A stretch of 64,000 nucleotides of DNA from positions 124,001-188,000 of the forward strand of contig CALTTG010000001.1 in the NCBI GenBank assembly GCA_943908475.1, written 5' to 3'. A program made the translations under genes and the position numbers. The notes below the pieces were generated by a model. It was not told where the DNA came from. It saw only the letters and a list, made by a program, of their open reading frames with translations, and did no database searches. Shown in pieces: positions 1 through 9,059 of the stretch; positions within the stretch are counted from its first letter, which is position 1, and each line of letters begins with the position of its first letter. The DNA comes from an uncultured Burkholderiales bacterium. GTDB lineage: Bacteria > Pseudomonadota > Gammaproteobacteria > Burkholderiales > Burkholderiaceae_C.

Positions 1-1972
1 GCAGGGCGGCGTGCAAAGCCGATTCCGCCGCCTCATTCAGCAGGGAAACGTCGACCTGGGCAAGCACGTCGCCTTCGGCCTTCTTGAGGATGTTGCCCAC
101 CCGCTTGTTGGCCGCCGCCAAAGATGCAGCCTCAGGCAACGCGGCGAAGGCTCGCACGGCCTCCAGGCGACGAGGCACTTCACCCAGGTGGCCGGGCGCG
201 AGGGCCAACACGGCATCCACCTCTTGCGCGCTGTAGCCTTGCTCTCGCAACGACACTGCCAGGCGATCGGCGAAGAAGGCCAGCAGCGGCGTCGAAGGAT
301 CGGTGATGAGCTCACCAAACACCCCTACCACGGCGTCGACCAGTGAGGGCAACTGCAGCGGCAGGTTCTTTTCCACCAGGATGCGGATCACACCCAGCGC
401 ATGGCGACGCAAAGCGAAGGGGTCTTTGTCGCCCGTCGGCAACTGACCAATGCCGAACAGGCCCACCAGCGTTTCCAGCTTGTCGGCCAGCGCCACCACC
501 GTGCCGGTGTGATTTCGTGGCAACGCGTCGCCCGCAAAGCGAGGCTTGTAGTGGTCTTCAATGGCAATGGCCACACCATCGCGCAAGCCTTCGTGACGGG
601 CGTAGTAGCCCCCCATGATGCCCTGCAACTCAGGGAACTCGCCCACCATGTCCGTCAGCAAATCTGCTTTGGCCAATCGGGCCGCTTCTTGCGCCTTGCT
701 GTCCAGCACCTCGAAGTGATCCTTGTCATCGGCCGAAAACGGGACGGTGCCCAGGCTCAGCTGCTTGACGATCTCGTGGGCAATGGCCCGGACCCGCTCT
801 GCACGCTCGCCCTGGCTGCCCAGCTTGCCGTGGTAGACCACCTTGGACAAGCCCTCGGTGCGCGATGCCAGGGTTTTCTTGCGATCTTGGTCGTAGAAGA
901 ACTTTGCATCGGCCAAACGCGGACGAACCACCCGCTCGTTGCCACCAATGATGGCACTCGGGTCCTCAGGGCTGATGTTGCTCACCACCAGGAACTGGTG
1001 GGTCAACTTGCCCGCCGCATTCAGCAACGGGAAGTACTTTTGGTTGGCCTTCATGGTCAAGATCAGACATTCCTGCGGCACTTCCAGGAACGCCTCCTCG
1101 AACCGACCCATCAACACATTCGGACGCTCGACCAGCGCAGTGACCTCATCGAGCAATGCGTCATCGTCGATGGGCTTGAGGTCGACACCTGCCTGCTGGG
1201 CGGCCAGCTGCAGCTGACGCGAAATCTCGGCCCGGCGTGCCTCAAAACTTGCGATCACAGCGCCCTCTTCCAGCAACTGCTGGGCATAGGTGTCGGCGTG
1301 ACGGATCGACACGGGGCTGACCTTGGCTTCAAAGCGGTGCCCCTGCGTGTCGCGGCCAGACTTCAATCCCAGGGCTCCGACGGGCACCACCCGGTCACCG
1401 TGCAAGGCCACCAGGGCATGCGCAGGTCGCACAAAGTTCACACTCGTCCAACCGGGCTGAAACGACGCGCCCTCACCCTGCTCCAGCTGATACGTCATGA
1501 CCTTGGGGATGGGCAACTTCGCCAAAGTGTCATCGATGGCTTTTTGCAAGCCCTCCGACAGCGTGACACCGGGCTTGAGGCTGTCCCAAAACAGGGCTTC
1601 GGCCTTGCCATCCGGGAGTCGTTTGAGGGCTGGCACCACGTCGCCCCCCGCGCCGACCGACGCCAGCTTCTTGAGCAACGCGGGTGTGGCATGGCCGGAG
1701 GCATCCAACCCGACCGACACGGGCATCAGCTTGAGCTGCACTGCCTGGTCAGCGGCCTTTTCCGCGACGCCCGTCACATGCACCGCCAGTCGCCGAGGTG
1801 AGGCATAAGCGGTCACCGCAGCATCTGCCGCGGCCAGACCTTGAGCCTTCAGGCTATCGGAGAGGCTTGCCGCAAATGCATCGCCCAGCTTGCGCAAGGC
1901 CTTCGGAGGAAGCTCTTCAACGAACAGTTCAACCAGCAAATTGGCCATGGAGGAGGAGGTCGTCATGGTCAT
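1..1972 (-). CDS. glyS: Glycine--tRNA ligase beta subunit (3' end outside window)
   Basis: This is the beta subunit of the alpha2-beta2 glycyl-tRNA synthetase, which helps charge tRNA-Gly in the cytoplasm. About 657 codons are visible, read without interruption on the minus strand; the family is near 690-720 residues, so only the extreme C-terminus (the tRNA anticodon-binding end) is missing. The conserved N-terminus MANLLVELFVEELPPKAL begins at 1948, but in-frame ATGs also lie at 1966 and 1972. The ATG at 1972 overlaps the glyQ stop in an ATGA, which argues for translational coupling, so that start is used here. It is last in the corC-lnt-glyQ-glyS order. Identity is certain; the exact start is not. 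Confidence 0.95.
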   Translation of the reverse strand, partial: MTMTTSSSMANLLVELFVEELPPKALRKLGDAFAASLSDSLKAQGLAAADAAVTAYASPRRLAVHVTGVAEKAADQAVQLKLMPVSVGLDASGHATPALLKKLASVGAGGDVVPALKRLPDGKAEALFWDSLKPGVTLSEGLQKAIDDTLAKLPIPKVMTYQLEQGEGASFQPGWTSVNFVRPAHALVALHGDRVVPVGALGLKSGRDTQGHRFEAKVSPVSIRHADTYAQQLLEEGAVIASFEARRAEISRQLQLAAQQAGVDLKPIDDDALLDEVTALVERPNVLMGRFEEAFLEVPQECLILTMKANQKYFPLLNAAGKLTHQFLVVSNISPEDPSAIIGGNERVVRPRLADAKFFYDQDRKKTLASRTEGLSKVVYHGKLGSQGERAERVRAIAHEIVKQLSLGTVPFSADDKDHFEVLDSKAQEAARLAKADLLTDMVGEFPELQGIMGGYYARHEGLRDGVAIAIEDHYKPRFAGDALPRNHTGTVVALADKLETLVGLFGIGQLPTGDKDPFALRRHALGVIRILVEKNLPLQLPSLVDAVVGVFGELITDPSTPLLAFFADRLAVSLREQGYSAQEVDAVLALAPGHLGEVPRRLEAVRAFAALPEAASLAAANKRVGNILKKAEGDVLAQVDVSLLNEAAESALHAAL

Positions 1973-2889
1973 GCGGCCTTTTTGTTATTGAGTTGTTCGA
2001 TCACTTCATCGGCCCATGCCTTGGGGGCCATGGGGAAGCCCAGTCGTGCGCGGCTGTCGAGGTACGACGAGGCCACACTGCGCGCCAGGTTGCGAATGCG
2101 GCCAATGTAGGCGGCACGTTCGGTAACCGAAATGGCACCCCGGGCGTCCAGCAAATTGAACGTGTGAGCGGCCTTGAGCACCTGCTCGTAAGCCGGCAGG
2201 GCCAGTTGATGGGTCATCAAATGCTTGGCCTGAGTTTCGTAGTTGGTGAATGCACCCAACAGGAACTCGACATTGCTGTGCTCAAAGTTGTAGGTCGACT
2301 GTTCAACCTCGTTCTGATGAAACACGTCGCCGTATTTCACGCCTGGCGAATACACCAAGTCGTACACGCTTTCCACGCCCTGCAGGTACATCGCCAGACG
2401 CTCGAGCCCATAGGTGATTTCGCCGGTGATGGGCTTGCAGTCGATGCCGCCCACCTGTTGGAAGTAGGTGAACTGGGTCACTTCCATGCCATTGAGCCAG
2501 ACTTCCCAGCCCAAACCCCAAGCACCCAGCGTCGGATTTTCCCAATCGTCCTCGACGAAGCGGACATCGTTTTTCTTCAAGTCGAAACCCAAGGCCTCCA
2601 GCGAGCCCAAATAAAGCTCAAGGATGTTGGCCGGTGCAGGCTTGAGGACCACCTGGAACTGGTAGTAGTGCTGCAGGCGATTGGGGTTCTCACCGTAACG
2701 ACCGTCTTTCGGACGACGGCTCGGTTGAACATACGCGGCCTTCCAAGGCTCGGGGCCCAGGGCGCGCAAGAACGTGGCGGTGTGGCTGGTGCCGGCCCCC
2801 ACTTCCATGTCATAGGGTTGCAGCAGGGTGCAGCCTTGCGCATCCCAGTAGCTTTGCAGACGCAGGATCAGTTGCTGGAAAGTCAGCAT
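1969..2889 (-). CDS. glyQ: Glycine--tRNA ligase alpha subunit
   Basis: This is the catalytic alpha subunit of the heterotetrameric glycyl-tRNA synthetase (class II). At 306 residues it matches the usual length of about 303. The start MLTFQQLILRLQSYW is the conserved N-terminus, and an AAGGCG ribosome site lies just upstream of the ATG at 2889; the longer open frame from 2937 depends on a TTG and is rejected. The motif-2 region around residues 45-75 (GAGTSHTATFLRALG and then QPSRRPKDGRYGENPNR) is intact. It sits 54 bp downstream of lnt and overlaps glyS by 4 bp, so glyQ and glyS should be made together. Confidence 0.97.
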   Translation of the reverse strand: MLTFQQLILRLQSYWDAQGCTLLQPYDMEVGAGTSHTATFLRALGPEPWKAAYVQPSRRPKDGRYGENPNRLQHYYQFQVVLKPAPANILELYLGSLEALGFDLKKNDVRFVEDDWENPTLGAWGLGWEVWLNGMEVTQFTYFQQVGGIDCKPITGEITYGLERLAMYLQGVESVYDLVYSPGVKYGDVFHQNEVEQSTYNFEHSNVEFLLGAFTNYETQAKHLMTHQLALPAYEQVLKAAHTFNLLDARGAISVTERAAYIGRIRNLARSVASSYLDSRARLGFPMAPKAWADEVIEQLNNKKAA

Positions 2890-2943
2890 GTCAATCGCCT
2901 TGAAATTCGAGAACCGCCAAAAAAGGTGCAGCGGCAAAACACG

Positions 2944-4497
2944 TCATTTTACGGGCCGCCAACGCAGCGCCAGCAGCAAGCCCACCACAGCCGAAATCAA
3001 AGGCCAGAGGCCCCAGGGCCCGGCCCACCGGGCAAACGGCGTCAGGCCCTCGGTGCCCTGCACCGTCGCCTGCAATACGCCACGGGTGTTTGGAAGCAAG
3101 TTGGCGGTGACACGGCCCTGGTGATCGATGACCACCGTCGCCCCCGTGTTCGTTGCGCGAAGGGTTGGACGTTGAAACTCCAGGGAGCGCATGCGCGCCA
3201 CCTGAAGGTGCTGAAAGATGGCCACGTCTTTGCCGAACCAAGCCAAGTTGCTGACATTGGCCATGATGGTGGGAGGCGGGGTCGGCCCCTGCGTGAACCG
3301 CGCCGCCAAATCTTCACCAAACAAGTCTTCGTAGCAGATGTTGGGCGCCACCCATTGATCTTTCACAGCGAATGACGGTGCGTTGTCGGGCCCCCGGTTG
3401 AAGTCGCCCAAGGGCATGCGCATCAGGTCCACAAACCAGCGAAAGCCCCATGGGATGAACTCACCAAACGGCACCAAGTGGTGCTTGTTGTACCGATAGA
3501 TGCCCATGGGGCTGGTCGTGGTTGACGACGAGATCCCCACCACCGAGTTGGTGTAGCCCTCTTTGTAGCTGCCCAGCGGAACACCGAACAGTGCGGCCGA
3601 AGGCCCCTGCTGAAACCTCGCCAACAGCGTCGACCAGTACCCTTCAGGCAGCTCCTCCGGCAAGAGGGGGATGACCGTCTCGGGCCCCATCACCAGATCG
3701 GAGCGCTGCCCCAGCAATTGCTCGGTGTGCCACCCCAGTGCGGCGATTTGGTGCGTGGACTCGAACTTTTCGTTTTGCGGGACATTGCCCTGAATGAGAC
3801 TGACCGACAAAAGCGAGCCGTGGGGCCGAGCAAACTGGTTGCCGGCCCATTGCAGCGTCACCAAGGACATGCTCCCGAGCAACACAAGCAGCGACGCCGT
3901 GAGCACACCTTGCCGATGCACCCACGACAACACCAGGGCCGCCACGGCCGCCGCCGCGGCCCATCCGATCCCATAAACACCCAACCAAGGCGCGAGCGCC
4001 GCCCAAGGCGTGTCGATCCATGCATAGCCACTGGCAGCCCACGGAAAACCCGTGAAGATCAAGGCACGGGCCACCTCGGCCAGGAACCACAAGGCCGAAA
4101 ACAACAGGGCATCATGACCCCACTGGCGACGGCGCCACCGCACCCACAAGGCCATGGCCAGGGCCAGATACAGCGACAAAGCACCGGACAAGGCCACAAT
4201 CGAAAGCACAGCCAGCCAAGCGGGCAACCCACCGAACTGATGCAGGCTGACATACAGCCATGCCGTGCCCCCCGCGACCCAACACGTGCCAAACCACCAC
4301 CCCGCCCAAGCCCCCTGCGCAGGACCCGGTGCATGGTGCAGACGCCACAACAAGCCGGCGATGGCCAAGCTCACCAGCACCGCAGGCCAGGCGTCGCCCC
4401 AAGCCGCCACCCATGGGCTGAACGCCAGAGCCATCACGACACCCGGCATCGCTGCGGGCGCCCCCCAACGCAGCGCAGGCCAAAACGGCAATTTCAA
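2944..4497 (-). CDS. lnt: Apolipoprotein N-acyltransferase
   Basis: Lnt moves an acyl chain from a phospholipid to the N-terminal cysteine of apolipoproteins in the inner membrane, the last step of lipoprotein maturation. The 517-residue protein has an N-terminal multi-helix membrane region (about residues 15-220) and a periplasmic nitrilase-type domain. The Glu-Lys-Cys triad is visible as E273 (VMGPE), K338 (RYNKHH) and C388 (NICYED), and a final membrane helix lies near 490-510. The start is a TTG, 3 bp after the corC stop. No ATG lies nearby upstream in frame, and the first internal ATG would remove part of helix 1. Coupling to corC probably compensates for the weak start. Confidence 0.95.
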   Translation of the reverse strand: MKLPFWPALRWGAPAAMPGVVMALAFSPWVAAWGDAWPAVLVSLAIAGLLWRLHHAPGPAQGAWAGWWFGTCWVAGGTAWLYVSLHQFGGLPAWLAVLSIVALSGALSLYLALAMALWVRWRRRQWGHDALLFSALWFLAEVARALIFTGFPWAASGYAWIDTPWAALAPWLGVYGIGWAAAAAVAALVLSWVHRQGVLTASLLVLLGSMSLVTLQWAGNQFARPHGSLLSVSLIQGNVPQNEKFESTHQIAALGWHTEQLLGQRSDLVMGPETVIPLLPEELPEGYWSTLLARFQQGPSAALFGVPLGSYKEGYTNSVVGISSSTTTSPMGIYRYNKHHLVPFGEFIPWGFRWFVDLMRMPLGDFNRGPDNAPSFAVKDQWVAPNICYEDLFGEDLAARFTQGPTPPPTIMANVSNLAWFGKDVAIFQHLQVARMRSLEFQRPTLRATNTGATVVIDHQGRVTANLLPNTRGVLQATVQGTEGLTPFARWAGPWGLWPLISAVVGLLLALRWRPVK

Positions 4498-4500
4498 ACG

Positions 4501-5397
4501 TCAGGCCTCCAGCGAGGCATCATCAGTTCGGCGGCGGGTGACTTTGAACCACCGAACCGCCCCCCCACGGGCCAGCATGACGCTGAACCTCAAGCCCTCC
4601 AGCTCGACCGATTCGCCACGACGAGGCACTCGCCCCAACTCGTGGGCGACCAGCCCCCCGATGGTGTCGAACTCATCCTCGGGCAATGCCGTCCCGAAGG
4701 ACTCGTTCACATCGGCGATCAAGGCGTCACCCGCCACGCGCTGGCTGCCATCGGCCAAGGTGAAAATGCTGGCGTCGCTCGGCGCTTCGTCAAACTCGTC
4801 CTCAATCTCACCGACGATTTCTTCGAGCACATCCTCGATGGTGATCAGACCTGCGGTGTTGCCAAACTCGTCGATGACGATGGCCAGATGGCTGCGGTTG
4901 GTCTTGAAATCCCGAAGCAATTCGTTGAGCCCACGTGACTCAGGCACAAACATGGGCGGGCGCAACAAGGTGCGAAGGTTCAACTCGGGCGCACGCTGCA
5001 GTTTCAGCAGGTCTTTGGCCATGAGCACCCCAATGATGTTGTCCCGACTGGTTTCGAACACGGGAAACCTGGAGTGGCCCGTGTCGATCACCTTGTCCAG
5101 CAAATCTTCGTAAGCCAACTCGATGTCCAGCAGGTCGATTCGACGCACGGCGACCATCACGTCGCCGGCGGTCATGTCGGCCATGCGAATGACGCCTTCC
5201 AGCATCACACGCGACTGAGGCTCAATCAACTCCCGGTGCTCGGCGTCGGCCAAGGACTCGATCAGCTCGTCGGTGGAATCGGGCCCGGGATGAAGAAACT
5301 CCACCACACGCTCGAACAGGCTGCGACGGTCACGAAGTGCGGTCGCGCTGTGTTTTTTGTCAGCCCGAGAAGAGCGACTCTGAGAAGGTTCAGACAC
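4501..5397 (-). CDS. corC: HlyC/CorC-family CBS-domain protein
   Basis: A cytosolic protein of the CorC/YbeX family, associated with Mg/Co homeostasis in enterobacteria. It has two CBS domains (about residues 65-190) and a C-terminal CorC_HlyC domain (about 205-290), for example GDALIADVNESFG. The 298-residue model begins at a GTG (VSEPSQSRS) that resembles the MSEP start of homologues. A TTG 30 bp upstream is the alternative; neither has a strong ribosome site. It is first in the minus-strand corC-lnt-glyQ-glyS series, and the pairing with lnt is conserved widely in proteobacteria. The biochemical role of the family remains poorly settled. Confidence 0.92.
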   Translation of the reverse strand: MSEPSQSRSSRADKKHSATALRDRRSLFERVVEFLHPGPDSTDELIESLADAEHRELIEPQSRVMLEGVIRMADMTAGDVMVAVRRIDLLDIELAYEDLLDKVIDTGHSRFPVFETSRDNIIGVLMAKDLLKLQRAPELNLRTLLRPPMFVPESRGLNELLRDFKTNRSHLAIVIDEFGNTAGLITIEDVLEEIVGEIEDEFDEAPSDASIFTLADGSQRVAGDALIADVNESFGTALPEDEFDTIGGLVAHELGRVPRRGESVELEGLRFSVMLARGGAVRWFKVTRRRTDDASLEA

Positions 5398-5481
5398 GGG
5401 AGGGGTGTCGCAGTTGAGACACAGCAAGAATAGCGCAAGCCTGTGGCAGCCGGGACGCAGTGTCAGGGCTACACTTGTGGT

Positions 5482-6534
5482 ATGAGCCTGATCCCCGTCA
5501 CCATCCTCACCGGTTTCCTTGGCAGCGGCAAAACCACGCTGCTCAAACGCGTCCTCACCGAATCACATGGCCAGAAAATCGCCGTGATCGAAAATGAGTT
5601 CGGCGAGGAAAACATCGACAACGACATCCTGGTGGCCGACACCGAAGAGCAGATCATTCAGATGAGCAATGGCTGCATCTGCTGCACGATTCGCGAAGAT
5701 CTTCGAGCCACCTTGACGGACCTGGCATTCAAGCGCCACAAAGGCGAGTTGCAGTTCGATCGCGTGGTCATCGAAACCACGGGGCTGGCCGATCCTGGCC
5801 CGGTGGCGCAGACGTTTTTCATGGACGACGACATCGCCGAGCAGTACCTGCTCGATGCCATTTTGACGTTGGTGGACGCCAAACACGGTGATCAACAACT
5901 CGACACGCGCCAGGAAGCTCGCCGCCAAGTTGGTTTTGCCGACCAGATTTTCCTGAGCAAAACCGATTTGGTCACCCCGCAGGTGGCTGACGCACTCTCC
6001 CATCGCATCAAGCACATGAACCCCAGGGCCCCGCAACACCGGGTTCATTTCGGTGAAGTGTCGATCAAGGATGTGCTCGACCTCAAGGGCTTCAACCTCA
6101 ACGCCAAGCTCGACATCGACCCCGACTTCCTGAAAGACGAGGGGCACGATCACCACCACCACGGTCACGACCACGATTGCGGTCACGATCATGCGCACGG
6201 TGAGCACTGCGACCACCCGCATCACCACGCCCATGACGATGACGTGAAGTCGTTTGTGTTCCGAGCGGAGCGCCCTTTCAACGCCACCAAGCTCGAAGAC
6301 TTCCTGGGCTCGATGGTTCAGATTTACGGCCCCCGCATGTTGCGCTACAAGGGCGTCCTGCACGTCAAAGGCATGGAGCGCAAGGTCGTGTTCCAGGGCG
6401 TTCACCAAATGATGGGCAGCGACGTGGGGCCGGCCTGGGCCAAAGGCGAGCCCAAAATCAGCAAGATGGTGTTCATCGGCATCGACATTCCACAAGACCT
6501 CTTCAGGGCAGGTCTGGAGGGATGCCTCCACTGA
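5482..6534 (+). CDS. CobW/YjiA-family GTPase with His-rich loop
   Basis: A G3E-family P-loop GTPase of the CobW/YjiA/ZNG type, thought to deliver metal to client enzymes or to act in zinc limitation. Walker A is GFLGSGKTT at residues 11-19, the metal-binding CxCC motif is GCICC (Cys65, Cys67, Cys68), and the base-recognition motif SKTD lies near 156. A very His/Asp-rich stretch follows at about 214-250, and the CobW C-terminal domain at about 255-345. The start MSLIPVTILTGF at 5482 is preferred to the in-frame 5443 codon because it leads straight into the P-loop strand. A TACACT box ends 6 bp before this ATG, so the message may be leaderless. The client protein is unknown. Confidence 0.9.
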   Translation: MSLIPVTILTGFLGSGKTTLLKRVLTESHGQKIAVIENEFGEENIDNDILVADTEEQIIQMSNGCICCTIREDLRATLTDLAFKRHKGELQFDRVVIETTGLADPGPVAQTFFMDDDIAEQYLLDAILTLVDAKHGDQQLDTRQEARRQVGFADQIFLSKTDLVTPQVADALSHRIKHMNPRAPQHRVHFGEVSIKDVLDLKGFNLNAKLDIDPDFLKDEGHDHHHHGHDHDCGHDHAHGEHCDHPHHHAHDDDVKSFVFRAERPFNATKLEDFLGSMVQIYGPRMLRYKGVLHVKGMERKVVFQGVHQMMGSDVGPAWAKGEPKISKMVFIGIDIPQDLFRAGLEGCLH

Positions 6535-6541
6535 ACGTGGC

Positions 6542-6547
6542 TACAAT
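6542..6547 (+). promoter_or_regulatory. Candidate -10 box for dksA
   Basis: TACAAT preceded by GGC and followed by GCCGCGCG lies about 104 bp before the dksA start. The same GGCTACAATG context occurs before lepA in this window. The GC-rich discriminator is of the kind found at promoters sensitive to ppGpp and DksA. No convincing -35 is visible. Confidence 0.35.
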
Positions 6548-6650
6548 GCCGCGCGCTCATTCAACCGAGCAGGCGATGGAGCAGTACCGGCCAAGCGTCA
6601 CCGATTGAACCCAACCTCAACGGATCAAGAACGAAGGGAAGGAGGACCCT

Positions 6651-7250
6651 GTGACCAAGACCCCTGCCAAAGTCCCCACCAAATCCGCCAAGACCGCCAA
6701 ACCGGCGGCCAAAGCGCCTCAAGCTTCGGCCATTTCGGCCGAATCCGCAGTACCAGAGTCCAAGGTTTCTAAGAACATGCCCACTGCCACCACCAAGGTT
6801 GACAGCAAACTCGCCAACGCATGGAAGTCCAAGTCGGGCGCACAGCTGAGCGAAGCCGAGTTGCTGGCCATGCCTGACAGCGAGTACATGAACGACAAAC
6901 AGCAGGATTTCTTCCGGGCCCGTTTGGAAGCGCTGAAAGAAGATCTGCTGTCCAATGCCGGCGAAACCACGGAGCACCTGCGGGAAGACACGTCCATCGT
7001 GCCTGACCCTGCCGATCGCGCCACGATCGAAGAAGAGCACGCCCTGGAGCTGCGCACGCGAGACCGAGAACGCAAGCTGCTCAAGAAGATTTCGCAAGCG
7101 CTGACACGTCTGGAGTCCGGCGATTACGGCTTCTGCGACGAAACGGGCGAGCCCATTGGCTTGGGGCGACTGCTGGCACGCCCGACCGCGACGCTGTCCA
7201 TCGAAGCTCAGCAGCGCCGCGAACTCAAACAGAAGATGTTCGGGGATTGA
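6651..7250 (+). CDS. dksA: RNA polymerase-binding transcription factor DksA
   Basis: DksA binds the secondary channel of RNA polymerase and works with ppGpp in the stringent response. The protein has 199 residues, longer than the 151 of E. coli because of a Lys/Ala/Thr-rich N-terminal tail of about 50 residues. The coiled coil spans roughly 85-155 and carries the conserved acidic tip (DPADRATIEEE). The C-terminal zinc-finger fold keeps only one cysteine (GFCDETGEPIG, then RPTATLSIEAQ) of the four in E. coli, a form I recall as usual in Burkholderiales. The start is a GTG 7 bp after GGAGGA. The STAS-domain gene follows 33 bp downstream. Confidence 0.95.
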   Translation: MTKTPAKVPTKSAKTAKPAAKAPQASAISAESAVPESKVSKNMPTATTKVDSKLANAWKSKSGAQLSEAELLAMPDSEYMNDKQQDFFRARLEALKEDLLSNAGETTEHLREDTSIVPDPADRATIEEEHALELRTRDRERKLLKKISQALTRLESGDYGFCDETGEPIGLGRLLARPTATLSIEAQQRRELKQKMFGD

Positions 7251-7283
7251 TCTGAAATCCCCCCGTTTCGCAAGGCTGTACCC

Positions 7284-9035
7284 ATGAGCAACGACGCAGG
7301 AAGCTTTCTGCGCAAAATGGTCAAGTTCGTCGCCAACCCGACGACGGATTGGGCCGAGCTCGATGCGGCAGGCGAAACCGACCGCGAAAGCGAGTACGCC
7401 AAGGCCGAAATCAAGGCCATGATCGAGCGCAAGCGCCGGAACGACTTCGTGCGCAAGCGCGAGTTGGACATGCTCCGCAAGATCCGACGGGAGGGCCTCA
7501 CCGGCGACAGCGCCCTGGCCCTGACCGCGCCGTCCAACCTCGACTCCGAGTCCAGGTCCAACAGCGGCGCCAAGTCGGACATCGCGGTCAAGGCCAAGAT
7601 CGACGAGATCGAACAGCAGATGGTCGGGAGCAGCGAGGCCTCGCGACGCGGCGAAACCCGCCAGACCCCCATGGGCAGTTCAGCGGGTGCGTCGGCGCAG
7701 CCTCAGGTCAGCTCGACCGGGCCTGATGGCGCATCAGCGCAGCGCCCACCACCCCGTGAATTGCCCCCCTTGACCCTGGACATCTCCGATGAGGTGATGG
7801 CTGCGGCCAGGGCACAAGCACCCAGGACGGCACATGATCCGAGGCCCAGCAGCTCCGCCATGGCGCCCAGTGGTTTCGCGAACCCGTTTGCCGTGGACGT
7901 CTGCGAGGTGGTGCACGATCCCGACCTGGACGAGGCCGTGATTGCGTTCGCCAACGCAGATTTTGAGCAATGTGAAAAAAGCCTGGTGGGCTTGCTTCAG
8001 CCCGGCGGTGCCAAGCACGAGTCAGCCGAGTCTTGGATGGTGCTGTTCGATTTCTATCGCGCCCTGGACCTGCCGCAGCGTTTTGACGCTCTGGCCAATG
8101 CGTTTGCGCTGAAATTTGGGCAATCGGCGCCCCAGTGGTATTCGCTGCCCGAGCGGGTCTCGGCCCATTTGAGTGCCAAGGCACCGACGCCCCCTCCAAC
8201 GCCCACCGCCACACAAAAGCCGCACACCGAAGAAGAGCTTCGGCGCACCCTGGAAGGTTGGATCGCCCCCCCCACACTGGATGTCGATGCGATTGGCCGA
8301 CTCAGGTGCGAGGTGTTGCAGCTCCCACGCCCTTGGGTGATGGACTGGGCGGGCGTCGAGCGCATCAACGCGGAAGCGGCTGCCCAGCTCGCCAGCATCT
8401 TCAAGCAGTGGGCGCAAGACGCCTCGCACATGACATGGATTGGCGTCGATCAACTCGAGAGCGCCTTGCTGGAGCAGGCGCCTGCAGGCGTGAAGGATGC
8501 CGATCCTGCATTCTGGATGCTGCGCTTGGAATTGCTCAGACTGAGCAACCGGGCAGACAAGTTCGATGAAGTCGCCATCGACTACTGTGTGACCTACGAA
8601 CTCTCACCGCCTTCTTGGGAATCGGCGGCGTGCTCGGTCAAACTGATGAGCGATGCCACATGCACCCAAACGGTTTCACTCAGCCACATCAGCGATGTAT
8701 CCACCAGCTTTGTGGAATCCCAACTCCATGAAGAAGATCACATCGCCATCGTCCAGCAAGCCTCGCTGGAGCTGGCGGGACAGATGGTGGGCGACATCGG
8801 CGGCACGCTCAACGAGCTGGATCGCCAGTTGGGTTCCAGTTCGATGGTGCAGCTGGATTGCTCACACCTGATTCGTGTGGACTTCATTGCTGCGGGCGAC
8901 CTGCTGAACTGGGTGTTGGCTCGGCGCGCTGAACACCGAACCATCCACTTCATCAACCCGCACCGTCTGGTGGCCTTGTTCTTTGGCGCCATGGGCATCA
9001 CAGAGCACGCCAAGGTCAAACTTCAACTCGTCTGA
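7284..9035 (+). CDS. Protein with two STAS-like domains, function unknown
   Basis: This 583-residue cytosolic protein has a charged N-terminal helix (about 1-85), a Pro/Ser/Ala-rich linker (about 95-195) and a middle helical region (about 205-290). Two segments look like STAS folds: one near 325-405 (PWVMDWAGVERINAEAAAQL) and one at the C-terminus near 490-580 (MVQLDCSHLIRVDFIAAGDL, then a FFGAMGI ending). STAS domains occur in anti-anti-sigma factors, sulfate transporters and the MlaB subunit. No conserved Ser for phosphorylation was recognised at the expected spot. It lies 33 bp after dksA on the same strand and may be co-transcribed. A regulatory scaffold role is inference only. Confidence 0.8.
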   Translation: MSNDAGSFLRKMVKFVANPTTDWAELDAAGETDRESEYAKAEIKAMIERKRRNDFVRKRELDMLRKIRREGLTGDSALALTAPSNLDSESRSNSGAKSDIAVKAKIDEIEQQMVGSSEASRRGETRQTPMGSSAGASAQPQVSSTGPDGASAQRPPPRELPPLTLDISDEVMAAARAQAPRTAHDPRPSSSAMAPSGFANPFAVDVCEVVHDPDLDEAVIAFANADFEQCEKSLVGLLQPGGAKHESAESWMVLFDFYRALDLPQRFDALANAFALKFGQSAPQWYSLPERVSAHLSAKAPTPPPTPTATQKPHTEEELRRTLEGWIAPPTLDVDAIGRLRCEVLQLPRPWVMDWAGVERINAEAAAQLASIFKQWAQDASHMTWIGVDQLESALLEQAPAGVKDADPAFWMLRLELLRLSNRADKFDEVAIDYCVTYELSPPSWESAACSVKLMSDATCTQTVSLSHISDVSTSFVESQLHEEDHIAIVQQASLELAGQMVGDIGGTLNELDRQLGSSSMVQLDCSHLIRVDFIAAGDLLNWVLARRAEHRTIHFINPHRLVALFFGAMGITEHAKVKLQLV

Positions 9036-9059
9036 CCTTTGGCGCTGAACGCCGTTGGA

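Noticed and set aside
401..1801. 466-codon plus-strand open frame opposite glyS
   Set aside because: glyS on the minus strand is conserved over this whole stretch; the plus frame has no recognisable protein sequence.
6651..7250. Loss of zinc-finger cysteines in DksA as a sign of decay
   Set aside because: The frame is intact and all coiled-coil features are kept. I recall the single-cysteine form as normal in Burkholderiales, so it is not treated as an anomaly.
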